Shown piece by piece: positions 18,240 to 28,128 of a DNA stretch of 64,000 nt (its first letter is position 1; each line of letters starts with the position of its first letter). The stretch spans positions 124,001 through 188,000 of the forward strand of contig NZ_FORQ01000004.1 of the NCBI RefSeq assembly GCF_900114045.1. The letters run 5' to 3'. The translations under genes and the position numbers were made by a program. Origin of the DNA: Kaistella treverensis. Lineage in GTDB: Bacteria; Bacteroidota; Bacteroidia; Flavobacteriales; Weeksellaceae. Under the pieces are notes generated by a model. The model was not told the DNA's origin. It was given only the letters and a program-made list of their open reading frames with translations, and made no database searches.

Positions 18240-19388
18240 TTGAAAAAACTCCTCCGCATTACCACCGTTCCGCTCTCACTGGATAAACTCCTCGGCAGGC
18301 AGCTCTCCTTTATGAATACGCATTTTGACGTGACTGCCGTGTCCGCAGACGCGCAGGAGCTAGCGCGTGTCGCAAAAAAATATGGCGTAAAGCATCATCA
18401 TATTGAAATGACCCGTCAGATTTCGCCACTTCTGGATTTGAAAGCGCTCTGGCATTTTTACAGTTACTGTAAAACAGAAAAGCCTTTTATTGTGCATTCG
18501 CACACCCCCAAAGCGGGAATCGTCGGAATGCTCGGTGCTAAATTAGCCGGTGTGCCAAATCGTTTCCATACCGTGGCGGGATTACCACTTATGGAAGCCA
18601 CTGGTCTTAAACGAACAGTCCTCAATTTTGTGGAGAAGCTCACTTACACTTGCGCGACCAAAGTTTATCCTAACTCGCGCGGACTGCATGACTTTATTCT
18701 TAAGGAAAAGTTTACGGGGTCTTCTAAACTGAAAGTACTGGGGGAGGGCAGCAGCAACGGCATCGACACCTCTTTTTTCAACCGCTCTCATGTTCCGGAA
18801 ACACAATTGCAGGCACTACGACAGTCTTTAGGTCTACTGACTGACGATTTTGTTTTTATATTTGTCGGTCGCCTCGTGGGCGATAAAGGAATCAATGAGC
18901 TGGTGCAGGCTTTTAAGGAAACCAACCTGCCCAAAACAAAACTTCTGCTTGTAGGCCCTATGGAAACTGACCTGGATGCTTTACTTCCCGAAACATTAAA
19001 AGAAATCGAAAATAACAAATCAATTATCAGCGCAGGATATCAGGATGATGTCCGCCCTTATTTTGCCATCAGCGATGCCCTTGTCTTTCCGTCCTATCGT
19101 GAAGGATTTCCCAATGTCGTTTTACAGGCCGGCGCCATGCAACTTCCCGCGATAGTTTCGGATATTAACGGCTGCAATGAAATCATCATCGACGGAGAAA
19201 ATGGCCTGATTGTGCCACCTAAAAATACCGAACAACTTCGGGCTGCCATGACAAGGTTAGTCGCTGACAAAAAGTTGTACATTGAATTAAAGGCTAAAAC
19301 GCGAGACCGAATTGTTCAGAATTATGAGCAGTCGGTGGTCTGGCAGGCGATTTTAGAGGAATATAAAAAGGCAGAGCAGGATGTATAA
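18240..19388 (+). CDS. pglA: PglA-like family 4 glycosyltransferase
   Basis: GT-B glycosyltransferase (382 aa) similar to PglA/TuaC-type enzymes that add the second sugar, often GalNAc, to undecaprenyl-diphospho-bacillosamine. Visible are [17 protein letters not shown] (about residues 86-102), [17 protein letters not shown], and the donor motif [15 protein letters not shown] near residue 285, where the second glutamate of E-x7-E is a glutamine. The start is TTG at 18240, needed for the first beta strand; no ATG is available nearby. It overlaps pglC by 8 bases. The acceptor is inferred from pglC/pglD beside it. Confidence 0.75.
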   Translation: MKKLLRITTVPLSLDKLLGRQLSFMNTHFDVTAVSADAQELARVAKKYGVKHHHIEMTRQISPLLDLKALWHFYSYCKTEKPFIVHSHTPKAGIVGMLGAKLAGVPNRFHTVAGLPLMEATGLKRTVLNFVEKLTYTCATKVYPNSRGLHDFILKEKFTGSSKLKVLGEGSSNGIDTSFFNRSHVPETQLQALRQSLGLLTDDFVFIFVGRLVGDKGINELVQAFKETNLPKTKLLLVGPMETDLDALLPETLKEIENNKSIISAGYQDDVRPYFAISDALVFPSYREGFPNVVLQAGAMQLPAIVSDINGCNEIIIDGENGLIVPPKNTEQLRAAMTRLVADKKLYIELKAKTRDRIVQNYEQSVVWQAILEEYKKAEQDV

Positions 19389-19992
19389 AGACTTTTTTAA
19401 ACGTATATTCGATTTTATAGCAGCCTTGCTGGGACTGCTCATTCTCAGTCCCATCTTTTTGTTTGTCATGACCGGTCTTTTTTTTGCAAATAAAGGCAAG
19501 CCTTTCTTTTTTCAGATTCGCCCCGGAAAAGATGAAAGACTTTTTAAGATCGTCAAGTTCAAAACCATGACTGATGAAAAAGATTCCAGCGGCAATTTAT
19601 TAGCCGACGAAAAACGCCTGACCAAACTCGGTCAGTTTGTACGCAAAACATCCTTAGATGAAATTCCGCAACTTATCAATGTTTTGAAAGGTGATATGAG
19701 TCTTATCGGACCGCGCCCGTTGTTACCGCAATATCTGCCGCTTTATAATGCTTTTCAACGCCGTCGCCATGAGGTCCGTCCCGGAATTACCGGCTGGGCA
19801 CAGGTCAACGGACGGAATGCTATTTCCTGGGAAGAAAAGTTTAATTTTGATGTCTGGTATGTGGAAAATGTCTCCTTTTTTCTCGATATAAAAATACTCT
19901 TTTTAACGGCGAAAAAAGTAGTGGTCCGAGAGGGGATTTCGGCTGCAGGTGAAGCGACCATCACTCCTTTTAAAGGTTCAAACATTGAGTGA
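19381..19992 (+). CDS. pglC: PglC-like initiating phosphoglycosyl transferase
   Basis: Small monotopic phosphoglycosyl transferase (203 aa) that moves a phospho-sugar, probably diNAcBac-1-P, from UDP to undecaprenyl phosphate and so starts a repeat unit. Visible are one N-terminal re-entrant hydrophobic helix (about residues 12-36), the catalytic Asp-Glu dyad D93-E94 in [10 protein letters not shown], and the [13 protein letters not shown] and [13 protein letters not shown] motifs. The length equals that of the minimal PglC, without the extra WcaJ/WbaP domains. Its neighbours PglA- and PglD-like support the bacillosamine assignment. Confidence 0.85.
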   Translation: MYKDFFKRIFDFIAALLGLLILSPIFLFVMTGLFFANKGKPFFFQIRPGKDERLFKIVKFKTMTDEKDSSGNLLADEKRLTKLGQFVRKTSLDEIPQLINVLKGDMSLIGPRPLLPQYLPLYNAFQRRRHEVRPGITGWAQVNGRNAISWEEKFNFDVWYVENVSFFLDIKILFLTAKKVVVREGISAAGEATITPFKGSNIE

Positions 19993-19996
19993 AATT

Positions 19997-20605
19997 ATGG
20001 AAAAGGTTATCATTATTGGCGGTGGCGGACATGCAAAAGTACTTATCGATTGCATTGAAAGCGAAAATAAGTTTGAGATCATTTCCGTGCTGGATGATAA
20101 TCCGGATTTGCATGAAATCTTAAATTATAAGGTTCTGCGCCGTACCGAATTAAAATCTCAGAATAACGTAAAAATCATCTTGGGGATTGGTAATAATACT
20201 ACCCGAAAAAGAATCGCAGAGGAATTATCAGCCGAGTATATTACAGCTGTTCATCCTTCCGCTATAATTTCGAAATATGCTAAAATAGGCAAGGGTACCG
20301 TAATTTTCGCCGGAGCCGTAGTGAACGCTGGTGCTGTAGTCGGCGATCATTGCATCATCAATACTGGGGCGATCATAGAACATGACTGCATTATCGAAGA
20401 TTTTGTACATATCTCACCAAATGTCGCATTGAGCGGCGGCGTCAGGATTTGTAGCGGCACGCATGTCGGAATCGGGGCTAATGTTATCCAGAATATAAGT
20501 ATAGGTTCCAATGTCACCATAGGCTCCGGCGCTGTCGTAATCGCCGATATACCAGATAACTGCACCGCTGTTGGCATTCCCGCAAAACCCATCAAATTCA
20601 ACTAA
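19997..20605 (+). CDS. pglD: PglD-like UDP-4-amino-sugar acetyltransferase
   Basis: Sugar O/N-acyltransferase of the NeuD/PglD family (202 aa): N-terminal Rossmann-like domain with VIIIGGGGHAKVLID, then a left-handed beta helix with the catalytic-histidine segment AIIEHDCIIED near residue 125. It would acetylate UDP-4-amino-4,6-dideoxy-GlcNAc to UDP-diNAcBac. I chose ATG 19997 because it directly precedes the glycine-rich motif and lies 4 bases after pglC; the open frame further upstream overlaps pglC. The matching aminotransferase and dehydratase are 8 kb downstream (28736, 29979). Confidence 0.83.
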   Translation: MEKVIIIGGGGHAKVLIDCIESENKFEIISVLDDNPDLHEILNYKVLRRTELKSQNNVKIILGIGNNTTRKRIAEELSAEYITAVHPSAIISKYAKIGKGTVIFAGAVVNAGAVVGDHCIINTGAIIEHDCIIEDFVHISPNVALSGGVRICSGTHVGIGANVIQNISIGSNVTIGSGAVVIADIPDNCTAVGIPAKPIKFN

Positions 20606-20608
20606 TCT

Positions 20609-21163
20609 TTGCTCCTAAAACGCCTCTTTGATCTTGTTTTTTCTCTCCTCGGACTTTTGGTTTTAAGTCCGGTTCTTTTTTTGATGGCCCTGCTTGCCGC
20701 GTGGGATACGAATTCAAATGGTTTTTTTATGCAGCAAAGGGTGGGGCAGCACGGTAGACTTTTCAAGATTTTTAAACTTCGAAGCATACACGCTAAAACG
20801 CACACAATTTCAGCTTTCGGTGAGTTTTTGCGGAAAACCAAGATCGATGAGCTGCCGCAGCTTTTTAATGTTCTGATCGGTGATATGAGTTTTGTAGGTC
20901 CGCGGCCGGATATTCCGGGTTATTATGATTTTTTGACGGGTGAAAAGCGCAAAATTTTAGAATTAAAACCGGGTCTGACTTCCGAAGCGAGCCTGAAATA
21001 TTATGATGAAGATGCGCTATTAGCACAGCATGAAGATGCTTTGCGCTACAATGACACGATACTTTTTCCGGACAAAGTGCGCATGAATCTGGAATATTAT
21101 TACAATCGCAGTTTTCTAGGTGATTTGAAAATTATCGCGAAAACTTTTTTCCGGCAATTTTAG
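20609..21163 (+). CDS. Second small phosphoglycosyl transferase
   Basis: Another monotopic phosphoglycosyl transferase (184 aa) with an N-terminal hydrophobic helix, the Asp-Glu dyad D80-E81 in KIDELPQLFN, and GDMSFVGPRPDIPG. After that the sequence departs from PglC: the [13 protein letters not shown] region is replaced by KPGLTSEASLKYYDE. It is complete, not a fragment. The start is TTG at 20609, 3 bases after the pglD stop. It probably initiates a second glycan or uses a different sugar; which one is unknown. Confidence 0.75.
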   Translation: MLLKRLFDLVFSLLGLLVLSPVLFLMALLAAWDTNSNGFFMQQRVGQHGRLFKIFKLRSIHAKTHTISAFGEFLRKTKIDELPQLFNVLIGDMSFVGPRPDIPGYYDFLTGEKRKILELKPGLTSEASLKYYDEDALLAQHEDALRYNDTILFPDKVRMNLEYYYNRSFLGDLKIIAKTFFRQF

Positions 21164-21180
21164 CTCTTATTTTGGCAAAT

Positions 21181-21222
21181 TTTTTCATTTCATCTTTTCC
21201 TTAAAAATGAAATGATGAAAGT
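21181..21222. terminator. Possible terminator between convergent genes
   Basis: The arms TCATTTCAT (21185-21193) and ATGAAATGA (21207-21215) can form a 9-pair stem between the convergent ends of the second phosphoglycosyl transferase and lplA. T-runs are weak, so the call is tentative. Confidence 0.35.
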
Positions 21223-21246
21223 ATTTTACAATACAAAATGAAAATT

Positions 21247-22230
21247 TCACACAAACAACTCCCGGATTTCCTCCACCGTCACTTTACCGAAATATGCCGT
21301 TAAATCGACTGATTTTAGCAGATTTTCAATTTCAGAAATTTCATGCTTTTTGCCTATGAGCTGGCTTTCGAAATCTTCAATAGGATGCGAAGCGAAAAAA
21401 TCACCGAAAATCTTGGCTTTTTCAATGATGCCGTGCACCACATCGAGGTGAATTTCAATAAATCCTGCCGGAATCTTAATGGCTTTTTGAAAATTATACT
21501 GCGGCGAAAAACCAAAATTCCAGTCCCAGGTCTCGTATTTTTCTTTTTGAAGTTTTTCAATTCCTGCAATATCTTCCGGCGTTAAAGTGTATTTTTCTGC
21601 CTGCGGATTGTTTTCCAGGATTTCTTCGCGCAACCAATCTTTCAATTGCTCGGTCGTGGTTTCTGCTGGTAAATAATCAATGAGGTTCGTCACGCGCGAC
21701 CGCGTTGATTTTATGGCTTTATCGATGAATTTCAGTGGATTGACTTTCAGGGCGTCGGCTAAAACTTCCATTTCAGAGTCCAGCAAAATGGTGCCGTGCT
21801 GGATCATTTTTCCGTGTCTTGCAAGTTTCGCGTTGCCGCTGAATTTCTTGCCGTCCACCAGCAGATCGTTTCGCCCTTTCAGTTCTGCCGGCACACCCAA
21901 CTTATTCAGCATGGTAAGAACGGGTTTTGTAAAAACCGAAAAATCGCCGAAATCATTCTGACCCAAAAGCGTGTGGAAAGAAAAATTCAGATTTCCCAAA
22001 TCGTGATACACCGTGCCGCCGCCAGACATGCGCCGCACGACTTTAATTTCCTTTTCGCGTACATAATCGAGATTGATTTCCGCCAAGGTGTTCTGAAATT
22101 TTCCCACGATGATCGAAGGCGCGTTCACATAAAGCAGAAAAATATCTTCCGTGGGGAAATGCGTGAGCAGATATTCTTCGGAAGCAATGTTGAAATATGC
22201 ATTGGTAGAAGGCGAGTCGATAAGCAGCAT
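21247..22230 (-). CDS. lplA: Lipoate-protein ligase A
   Basis: Attaches lipoate to E2 subunits of 2-oxoacid dehydrogenases through a lipoyl-AMP intermediate (327 aa). Visible are NAYFNIASEEYLL near the N-terminus, the signature VVRRMSGGGTVYHD (about residues 64-77), NLNFSF, and the active-site lysine region DGKKFSGNAK. I chose ATG 22230 over an in-frame TTG at 22248 because that TTG lies inside a -7 promoter box. It is a housekeeping gene on the opposite strand between two polysaccharide regions, so it looks like a piece of core chromosome left between them. Confidence 0.92.
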   Translation of the reverse strand: MLLIDSPSTNAYFNIASEEYLLTHFPTEDIFLLYVNAPSIIVGKFQNTLAEINLDYVREKEIKVVRRMSGGGTVYHDLGNLNFSFHTLLGQNDFGDFSVFTKPVLTMLNKLGVPAELKGRNDLLVDGKKFSGNAKLARHGKMIQHGTILLDSEMEVLADALKVNPLKFIDKAIKSTRSRVTNLIDYLPAETTTEQLKDWLREEILENNPQAEKYTLTPEDIAGIEKLQKEKYETWDWNFGFSPQYNFQKAIKIPAGFIEIHLDVVHGIIEKAKIFGDFFASHPIEDFESQLIGKKHEISEIENLLKSVDLTAYFGKVTVEEIRELFV

Positions 22231-22245
22231 GGAAATATTTTTTTC

Positions 22246-22253
22246 CAAAATTA
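22246..22253 (-). promoter_or_regulatory. Promoter (-7 box) for lplA
   Basis: On the - strand the sequence reads TAATTTTG, matching TAnnTTTG, about 16 bases before the ATG at 22230. It argues against the upstream TTG start. Confidence 0.5.
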
Positions 22254-22304
22254 CATGATTTGCGCCAAATTTTCTGAATGAAAAAAAACCTTGCTGTACC
22301 GCAT

Positions 22305-22578
22305 AAAAATTTCCCGCTTTTCAAGCATTTTTTTTCAGTTTAGAATATTTAGTTTTCAGTAAAAATATCGTGCTTAATGGGCATTTTTTTCAGTTTTAAA
22401 TTATTGAAGTTTCCCATTCGAAAAATATCCTGCTTAAAGGGTCTTTTTTTCTGGTATAATTTATTGAATCACCAATTTGAAAAAATATCGGGCTTTAAAG
22501 CCATTTTTTTTCAGTTTTAAATGATTGAAATCTGAATTGGAAAAATAACGTGCTTTAATTGCAAATTTTTCAGTTTTG
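22305..22578. repeat. Tandem array of five R1 hairpin units, about 60-base period
   Basis: Five related units begin near 22305, 22361, 22421, 22480 and 22541. Each has an A-tract, ATATCGTGC or similar, a short loop, GCA, and a T-tract followed by CAGTTTT. The 20-25 bases between units are also related (ATTGAA recurs), so this is a degenerate tandem repeat. It lies between the divergent lplA and secreted-protein genes and is the only R1 array in the window; other copies are single. Confidence 0.8.
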
Positions 22579-22821
22579 TTTATAATTAAAGGTAATGAAT
22601 TTGAATAGGTAAAATTTTGTTAGAAAGTGGTTCAAATTTTTAATATTATTTTTTATAAACCTATTGTGACATATGTATTTTATAATAGAATTAATGAATC
22701 ATTATTTTTAGCGCATATTATACTACTCATAATATAGTATATGATCACAGATCTTTAATGTTAGAAAGGATTTAGTAATCTAAACATTTGTTTTAAAAAA
22801 TTTTGATTATTAAAAAAAAAA
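22579..22821. other. A+T-rich intergenic stretch
   Basis: No gene recognised. A weak inverted repeat, ATACTA/TAGTAT, occurs near 22718-22740. The rest is A+T-rich sequence leading to the promoter of the secreted-protein gene. Confidence 0.5.
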
Positions 22822-22856
22822 TTGTATGGAAATGAAACTTTTATTGATTATATTTG
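22822..22856 (+). promoter_or_regulatory. Promoter for first T9SS cargo gene
   Basis: TATATTTG (22849-22856) matches the -7 consensus, with a TTG at 22822-22824 about 24 bases upstream as a weak -33 element. A transcript would start about 15 bases before ATG 22878. Confidence 0.5.
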
Positions 22857-22877
22857 TTTTACACAAAAACAAATGTT

Positions 22878-25514
22878 ATGAATACAAAATTTATTTTTCT
22901 AAAAGATTTTCCTTGTTGGAATATTTTTTTTCTCTCTTTCGTTTTCACGCTATTTTATTCGCTTATTCCTGGACAAAATATTGGTGATTACCGTTCCAAA
23001 ATTCAACCTGCGCAACCACCACTTGTAAATTATTTGTGGACTTCACCTTCAACATGGCAGGTGTATACGACTACAGGTTGGCAAGATGCGATAATAGGGC
23101 AATATCCTGGCGCACTAACTGCTCCTGGTATAAATCCAACAACAACATATACCGTAACAATAAGTGCGGGTACCACGGTAACTAATGCAACTCCAAAATC
23201 AATAAATTTTGGGAATTTAATTGTAAACGGAACAATTATGTTAAATGCGGAATTACTGCTTCCAAGCACTTTAAATCTGATTATTTCCGGCGCAGAAGCA
23301 AAGATTGTTTATACGACTAATCCTTTAACTATGAGTATTAAATCTGATGGAAATCTTGCCGTTTTAAACGGCTCTGTAGGGTTAACAGTGCCTGAACCTT
23401 ATGGCACTAACTGCAACGGTTCGCAGAGATTTAATATTGGTGAAACAATATATGCTACATGTTCTGGGCAAGGGCAAGGGGGTCGTACATTTAGAATGAT
23501 CACAGACCAAGCTGGAACTTCTACTGCTAAACCTAAGGCAGATTTTTATACAATTTGTACAGGGATGCCAGTAAATATTACTGGAGGACCCAACGGTATG
23601 AAATCTTACCACTGGATTGTGCCACAATCAGGAGTTATTTTTAATTCTTCGCCGGGAACTGGTGTAAATTCTCAAAATCTAGGTTCTGTTACTTTTACAG
23701 CCGCTGGAACATATATTTTTTCTTTGCGGGTTACTGAACAAAATGATAATATAAGTAATTATGCATCAATTGCGATAGATGTTAATAAAGTTCGTACTTA
23801 TACTGGAACTGCCTGGGATGGTGGGACTATACTTCCGAAATTTGAATCCATTGTCATTAATGATAATTATATAATTCCAACATCCATGGATGTCTGCAAT
23901 TGTACCATCAATGCAGGAAAAGCCTTAACGGTTAATGGTGGTAATCATCTTAATGTAAGTAATAATGTGAACAATAATGGAACTTTATTCATTTTGCCTA
24001 CCAATGCCTACGTAGATGTTAAAAATAATGTTACCAATACAGGTGTAATTGATGTGGAAGCAACTAGTTATTTAAAAATTAACAACAATCTTATAAATAA
24101 TGGGACAGGAACAGGAATAACCATTAAAAATGATGCGAATTTAATTCAGGTACTGGATGCCGGAACTTATTCGGGAAATACTAATTTCACCGTTAATCGC
24201 GATGCCACGATGTCTAAAAACAATTATGCCTACTGGAGTAGCCCAGTTATAGCCCAAACACTTGTGGGTTTCTCCCCGAATACGGCAACCAGTAGATTTT
24301 ATGAATATATTACCGCCACAGATCAGTTTGGAACAGTTGTTAAAACAACGACTTTCAATTTGGGAAATGGGTATGCGATTATGGCGCCAAGTGACTTTAC
24401 CACGACCAAAGTTGCTTTTAAAGGTATTTTCAAAGGAGCGCCAAACACTGGAAGTGTTACAAGTTTTAAGAGTCTTTCTAATGATGGGAATGGTTATAAT
24501 TTAGTTGGAAATCCTTATCCCTCCAATATCGATTTTGATCTATTATTTGCTCTAAATAGTGACCGAATAAATCAAGTGGCATATTTCTGGACAAACGTAG
24601 ACCCTTACAGAAAAGGAACGACCGGTGGCGACCCTGCATATGCTGGCAACGGTTATGCGATTTACAACGGAGTCGGCGGTGTAGCTGCGACATCTCCAGA
24701 TGGTGGGCCAGGAATGGTATCACCCGTACCAACGAAATTTATTAAATTGGGTCAAGGATTTATCGTAAAAGCAACTGCTGCATTACCGCTTATATTCAGG
24801 AACTCGATCCGCGTTACAACTGCTACCAATTTCTTCAGCAAAATGGCCGCGAAAGATCGTTTTTGGTTGAAGTTAAAAACGCCGGCGGAAAATGTGAACA
24901 CGATTTTAATAGGCTATGTACAAAATGCAACCAATGGTTTTGAATGGGATTATGATTCACCACTATTTGCTATAGGTTCTGATTCGTTCTACAGTATTCT
25001 GGATGACGAGAAGTTGGGAATTCAGGGTCGTGCCTATCCATTAGACACGAAAGATGTAGTAATGCTGGGAACCAAGCATTTTGAAACCGGGAAATACACG
25101 ATCAGTCTAAGCGAAAAAGAAGGAGTTTTTGCAGGTGAACAAGGTATTTACCTGAAAGATAAAGATGCCAAAACATTGACCAACCTGAGTGAAGGTGATT
25201 ATATATTTACGGCTTCCGCAGGTGAATATACAAACCGTTTCGAAATTGTATATTCAGCCACAGCTCTGGGAGTGGGCGCTGATGTTAAAAAAGGAGTGCA
25301 GGTGTACCGTGATGGTGGTGACTTTGTCATGAAATCTACGGGGAAAAGCATTACTTCTTATGAACTGTATGATATGAGCGGCAGAATGATTATGAATCAG
25401 AAATCGAATGCGCAAGAAATTCGTTTCGGTGCAGATCAGTTGTTAAAAGGGACTTATCTCCTGAATGTGCAGCTGGAAGGTGGTGAGCGTGTTGTAAGAA
25501 AGATCATCAAATAA
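22878..25514 (+). CDS. Secreted T9SS cargo protein with type A sorting domain (paralogue 1)
   Basis: An 878-aa secreted protein: N-terminal signal peptide with a long hydrophobic core (about residues 16-32), a PKD-like domain (about 218-302, KADFYTICTG to TYIFSLRVTE), beta-rich repeats with NNGT turns, a conserved domain from about 460 (NYAYWSSPV, GYNLVGNPYPSNIDF, KLGQGFIVKA), and a C-terminal type A sorting tail (YELYDMSGRM ... GTYLLNVQLEGG ... IIK). It should be exported by Sec and then T9SS and displayed on the cell surface. Its C-terminal half is paralogous to the next gene. ATG 22878 follows the promoter; an upstream TTG lies in the -7 box. Adhesin-like function is only a guess. Confidence 0.83.
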   Translation: MNTKFIFLKDFPCWNIFFLSFVFTLFYSLIPGQNIGDYRSKIQPAQPPLVNYLWTSPSTWQVYTTTGWQDAIIGQYPGALTAPGINPTTTYTVTISAGTTVTNATPKSINFGNLIVNGTIMLNAELLLPSTLNLIISGAEAKIVYTTNPLTMSIKSDGNLAVLNGSVGLTVPEPYGTNCNGSQRFNIGETIYATCSGQGQGGRTFRMITDQAGTSTAKPKADFYTICTGMPVNITGGPNGMKSYHWIVPQSGVIFNSSPGTGVNSQNLGSVTFTAAGTYIFSLRVTEQNDNISNYASIAIDVNKVRTYTGTAWDGGTILPKFESIVINDNYIIPTSMDVCNCTINAGKALTVNGGNHLNVSNNVNNNGTLFILPTNAYVDVKNNVTNTGVIDVEATSYLKINNNLINNGTGTGITIKNDANLIQVLDAGTYSGNTNFTVNRDATMSKNNYAYWSSPVIAQTLVGFSPNTATSRFYEYITATDQFGTVVKTTTFNLGNGYAIMAPSDFTTTKVAFKGIFKGAPNTGSVTSFKSLSNDGNGYNLVGNPYPSNIDFDLLFALNSDRINQVAYFWTNVDPYRKGTTGGDPAYAGNGYAIYNGVGGVAATSPDGGPGMVSPVPTKFIKLGQGFIVKATAALPLIFRNSIRVTTATNFFSKMAAKDRFWLKLKTPAENVNTILIGYVQNATNGFEWDYDSPLFAIGSDSFYSILDDEKLGIQGRAYPLDTKDVVMLGTKHFETGKYTISLSEKEGVFAGEQGIYLKDKDAKTLTNLSEGDYIFTASAGEYTNRFEIVYSATALGVGADVKKGVQVYRDGGDFVMKSTGKSITSYELYDMSGRMIMNQKSNAQEIRFGADQLLKGTYLLNVQLEGGERVVRKIIK

Positions 25515-25535
25515 TTAGTTTTTTAATAATTTAAG

Positions 25536-25565
25536 AAAGGATGGGCAATAGCTCATCCTTTTTTT
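25536..25565 (+). terminator. Intrinsic terminator
   Basis: AAAGGATGGGC, loop AATA, GCTCATCCTTTTTTT: an 8-pair stem with one G-U pair and a T-run, 22 bases after the stop codon. A nearly identical hairpin follows the paralogous gene at 28110. Confidence 0.85.
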
Positions 25566-25721
25566 AATGGTATTATATTGCGAATTTTTAAAGACACTAC
25601 GTTACTGTAATTGCAAATGTTGCTATATTATGGAAAAGAAGAGCTTTACGTAGAAGTTATATCTATTTATTAAAGTATGAAAACCACTATGTTAAAAATT
25701 TTAATATTTAAAAAAAAGATG

Positions 25722-25729
25722 TACTTTTG
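25722..25729 (+). promoter_or_regulatory. Promoter (-7 box) for second T9SS cargo gene
   Basis: TACTTTTG matches TAnnTTTG, 68 bases before ATG 25798; the spacing and box are the same as in front of tviB. No clean -33 TTTG. A small hairpin (ACGAC ... GTCGT, about 25756-25779) lies in the leader. Confidence 0.5.
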
Positions 25730-25797
25730 CTGCTTATAATTTTAAAAAACCAAATGTACGACCTTCAACCGTAAAGTCGTTTTAATAAATTGCAATT

Positions 25798-28110
25798 ATG
25801 ATTAAAAAACAACTATTTTCTATTGTTCCCCTTTTTTTGGGGATTCTGACATTTTCGCAGACTACAACTAGTGCAGGCTGCTTTACAGAATCAGTATCGA
25901 AAGTATATTTAAATAATTTCGAAGGTGGAATTCAAAATTTACCTACGACACCGACAGATTATAAAGTAGTCTCAGGATGGAGTAAAAATGCTAATAATGT
26001 AAATAGCCTTGATCTTCGTTTGTTCGCGAAAGGAGGTAATAATACAGATTTTCCATTATATTCGTCTGACGTCAGTTCATGGTATATAAATAATGGCTCC
26101 AAAACAGTAAGTTTCGGACCTCTTAATGTGTCTAATGCCACAGCTAGGAAAATATCTTTTAATCTTGCAGCATTCGGCTCGACAGAAAAAACCTTATTTA
26201 CTAATGCAGATCAGGTGACGCTTGAAGTCCGTAAGCCTGGTACTACTACTTGGTCAAGTGAGGTAGTAATTAAAGGAAACGGTGTTTCTGATAACGACGG
26301 TTCGCGATATCACTTTTCCATTGGAGCCACGGCAACAGAAACCTATGATGGAGATAATGTACCATTAATAAAAATAGGTAATTTTAATTTGATTGAATTG
26401 TCTCTCCCAAATAGCACCAATTTTAATAATCTAGATTTTAGAATTACAGCTATAAATACCTCTAGTGAAAAATATTGGCTGATTGATAATGTGAAGGTCA
26501 CAGGCAGTTTTATAGAGCCGGTTACTAAAACATATACTTCAGCGGGCTGGATTAATGCAGCGGGCGTTTCGACAACAGCTCCAACCATTAATGAAAAAGC
26601 TATTATTGCTGGAGTGTTTACAGGAGATCTTACGGCTTGCGAGTGTGAAGTACAATCTACTGGATCTGTTGTAGTAGGTGCAGGAAAGATCGTCAAGCTA
26701 AATCATAAATTGGTAAATAATGGTTCTTTTACAGTTGAAAGCGATGGTAACTTTATTCAAGTTGATAATAACGCTGCAAACTCCGGCAACATTGTGGTGA
26801 AGCGTAATTCACCAATGCAGAAGAATGATTACACGTACTGGAGCAGTCCGGTAATAGGTCAGGAATTGAAAGGTTTTTCGCCGAAGACAAACAGTACAAG
26901 ATTTTATAAATATGATGAGGCGAAGAATTTATTTGTAACAGTTCCTTCTGTTGGAGTTAATTTTGTTCCCGCTCGCGGATATGCCATTATGGCACCATCA
27001 GATTATACGACTACATTACAAACCTTTGAAGGAGTATTTACAGGAATTCCGAATAATGGCGTTGTCACTTCTCCGGTCACCTATAGTGGGTCTGTAGATC
27101 AGGGCTACAATTTGGTGGGAAATCCTTATTCCTCAAATATTGATTTTGAGCAGTTGTATACATTAAATGCAGATACGATCGAAAAAAGTGCCTACTTCTG
27201 GACAAATGTTGATCGAAACAGGCAGGGTTCTACCAATGGAAATTCAAATTATTCTGGTAATGCTTATGCGATCTATAACGGAACGGGCGGAATTCCGGCT
27301 ACAAATGGTGGGGCAAAACCTACCCAATTCATCAAAGTAGGTCAGGGTTTTATTGTTAAGGCAAAGAAGGCGATTGATTTAGTATTTAACAATTCAGTTA
27401 GAAATGGAAAAGATGAAAGTATTTTCTTCAGCAAAAATGCGACCTCTGCTAAAGACCGTTTTTGGATGACTTTAACAAGTCCTTCCAACAATGTAAACAC
27501 GGTGTTAATTGGATATATTCCAAATGCGACAAACGACTTTGAGTTGGATTTTGATGCACCTTTATTAAAAATTGGTTCAGATTCTTTTTATTCCATTTTA
27601 GGAGAAGAAAAGTTAGGAATTCAAGGTAGAAGCTATCCTCTAAATAAAGAAGATGTTATTGCTATCGGAACTACGCATTTCGAAACTGGTGTGTACACAA
27701 TTGGTTTAGATGACAAAGAAGGAACGTTTGCAAAAGGTCAAAACATTTACCTGAGAGATAAAGAAACTAAAATTATAACAAACCTTATTGATGGGAACTA
27801 CACTTTTAAAGCCAGTGCAGGTGAATATTCAAACAGGTTTGAAATCGTATTCACGGCAACTGCTTTAGGAGTTGGTTCAGCTGTGAAAGCAGAAACTCAG
27901 TTGTATAGAGAAGGACAGTATTTTGTGCTAGTCTCGACTAAAAAAATCACAGGATTTGAATTGTATGATATGAGTGGTAGAATAATTATCACCCAGAAGC
28001 CTGATGTAAAAGAAATTCGTTTCAATGCTGATGCTTTGTTAAATGGTACTTATATTTTGAATGCTCAATTAGAAGGTGGTGGACGTTTTTCTAAAAAGCT
28101 TTTAAAATAA
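25798..28110 (+). CDS. Secreted T9SS cargo protein with type A sorting domain (paralogue 2)
   Basis: A 770-aa secreted protein: signal peptide (LFSIVPLFLGILTFSQ), a beta-rich N-terminal half with a GNFNLIELSLPN lectin/jelly-roll-like stretch (about residues 60-235), then the same conserved C-terminal half as the preceding gene (DYTYWSSPV, GYNLVGNPYSSNIDF, VGQGFIVKAK, DRFWMTLTSP) and a type A sorting tail (FELYDMSGRI ... GTYILNAQLEGG ... LLK). The N-terminal halves differ and the C-terminal halves are alike, suggesting duplication followed by domain exchange. Each gene has its own promoter and terminator. Function beyond surface display is unknown. Confidence 0.83.
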   Translation: MIKKQLFSIVPLFLGILTFSQTTTSAGCFTESVSKVYLNNFEGGIQNLPTTPTDYKVVSGWSKNANNVNSLDLRLFAKGGNNTDFPLYSSDVSSWYINNGSKTVSFGPLNVSNATARKISFNLAAFGSTEKTLFTNADQVTLEVRKPGTTTWSSEVVIKGNGVSDNDGSRYHFSIGATATETYDGDNVPLIKIGNFNLIELSLPNSTNFNNLDFRITAINTSSEKYWLIDNVKVTGSFIEPVTKTYTSAGWINAAGVSTTAPTINEKAIIAGVFTGDLTACECEVQSTGSVVVGAGKIVKLNHKLVNNGSFTVESDGNFIQVDNNAANSGNIVVKRNSPMQKNDYTYWSSPVIGQELKGFSPKTNSTRFYKYDEAKNLFVTVPSVGVNFVPARGYAIMAPSDYTTTLQTFEGVFTGIPNNGVVTSPVTYSGSVDQGYNLVGNPYSSNIDFEQLYTLNADTIEKSAYFWTNVDRNRQGSTNGNSNYSGNAYAIYNGTGGIPATNGGAKPTQFIKVGQGFIVKAKKAIDLVFNNSVRNGKDESIFFSKNATSAKDRFWMTLTSPSNNVNTVLIGYIPNATNDFELDFDAPLLKIGSDSFYSILGEEKLGIQGRSYPLNKEDVIAIGTTHFETGVYTIGLDDKEGTFAKGQNIYLRDKETKIITNLIDGNYTFKASAGEYSNRFEIVFTATALGVGSAVKAETQLYREGQYFVLVSTKKITGFELYDMSGRIIITQKPDVKEIRFNADALLNGTYILNAQLEGGGRFSKKLLK

Positions 28111-28128
28111 TTATTTACTTAATTAATA

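Noticed and set aside
20609-21163. Pseudogene or fragment of pglC
   Set aside because: It has a membrane helix, an intact Asp-Glu dyad and the GPRP motif over a full-length open frame; only the C-terminal region diverges.
22305-22578. CRISPR-like array
   Set aside because: The 60-base period resembles a repeat-spacer array, but the repeats are degenerate, the intervening sequences are related to each other, and no cas genes are near.
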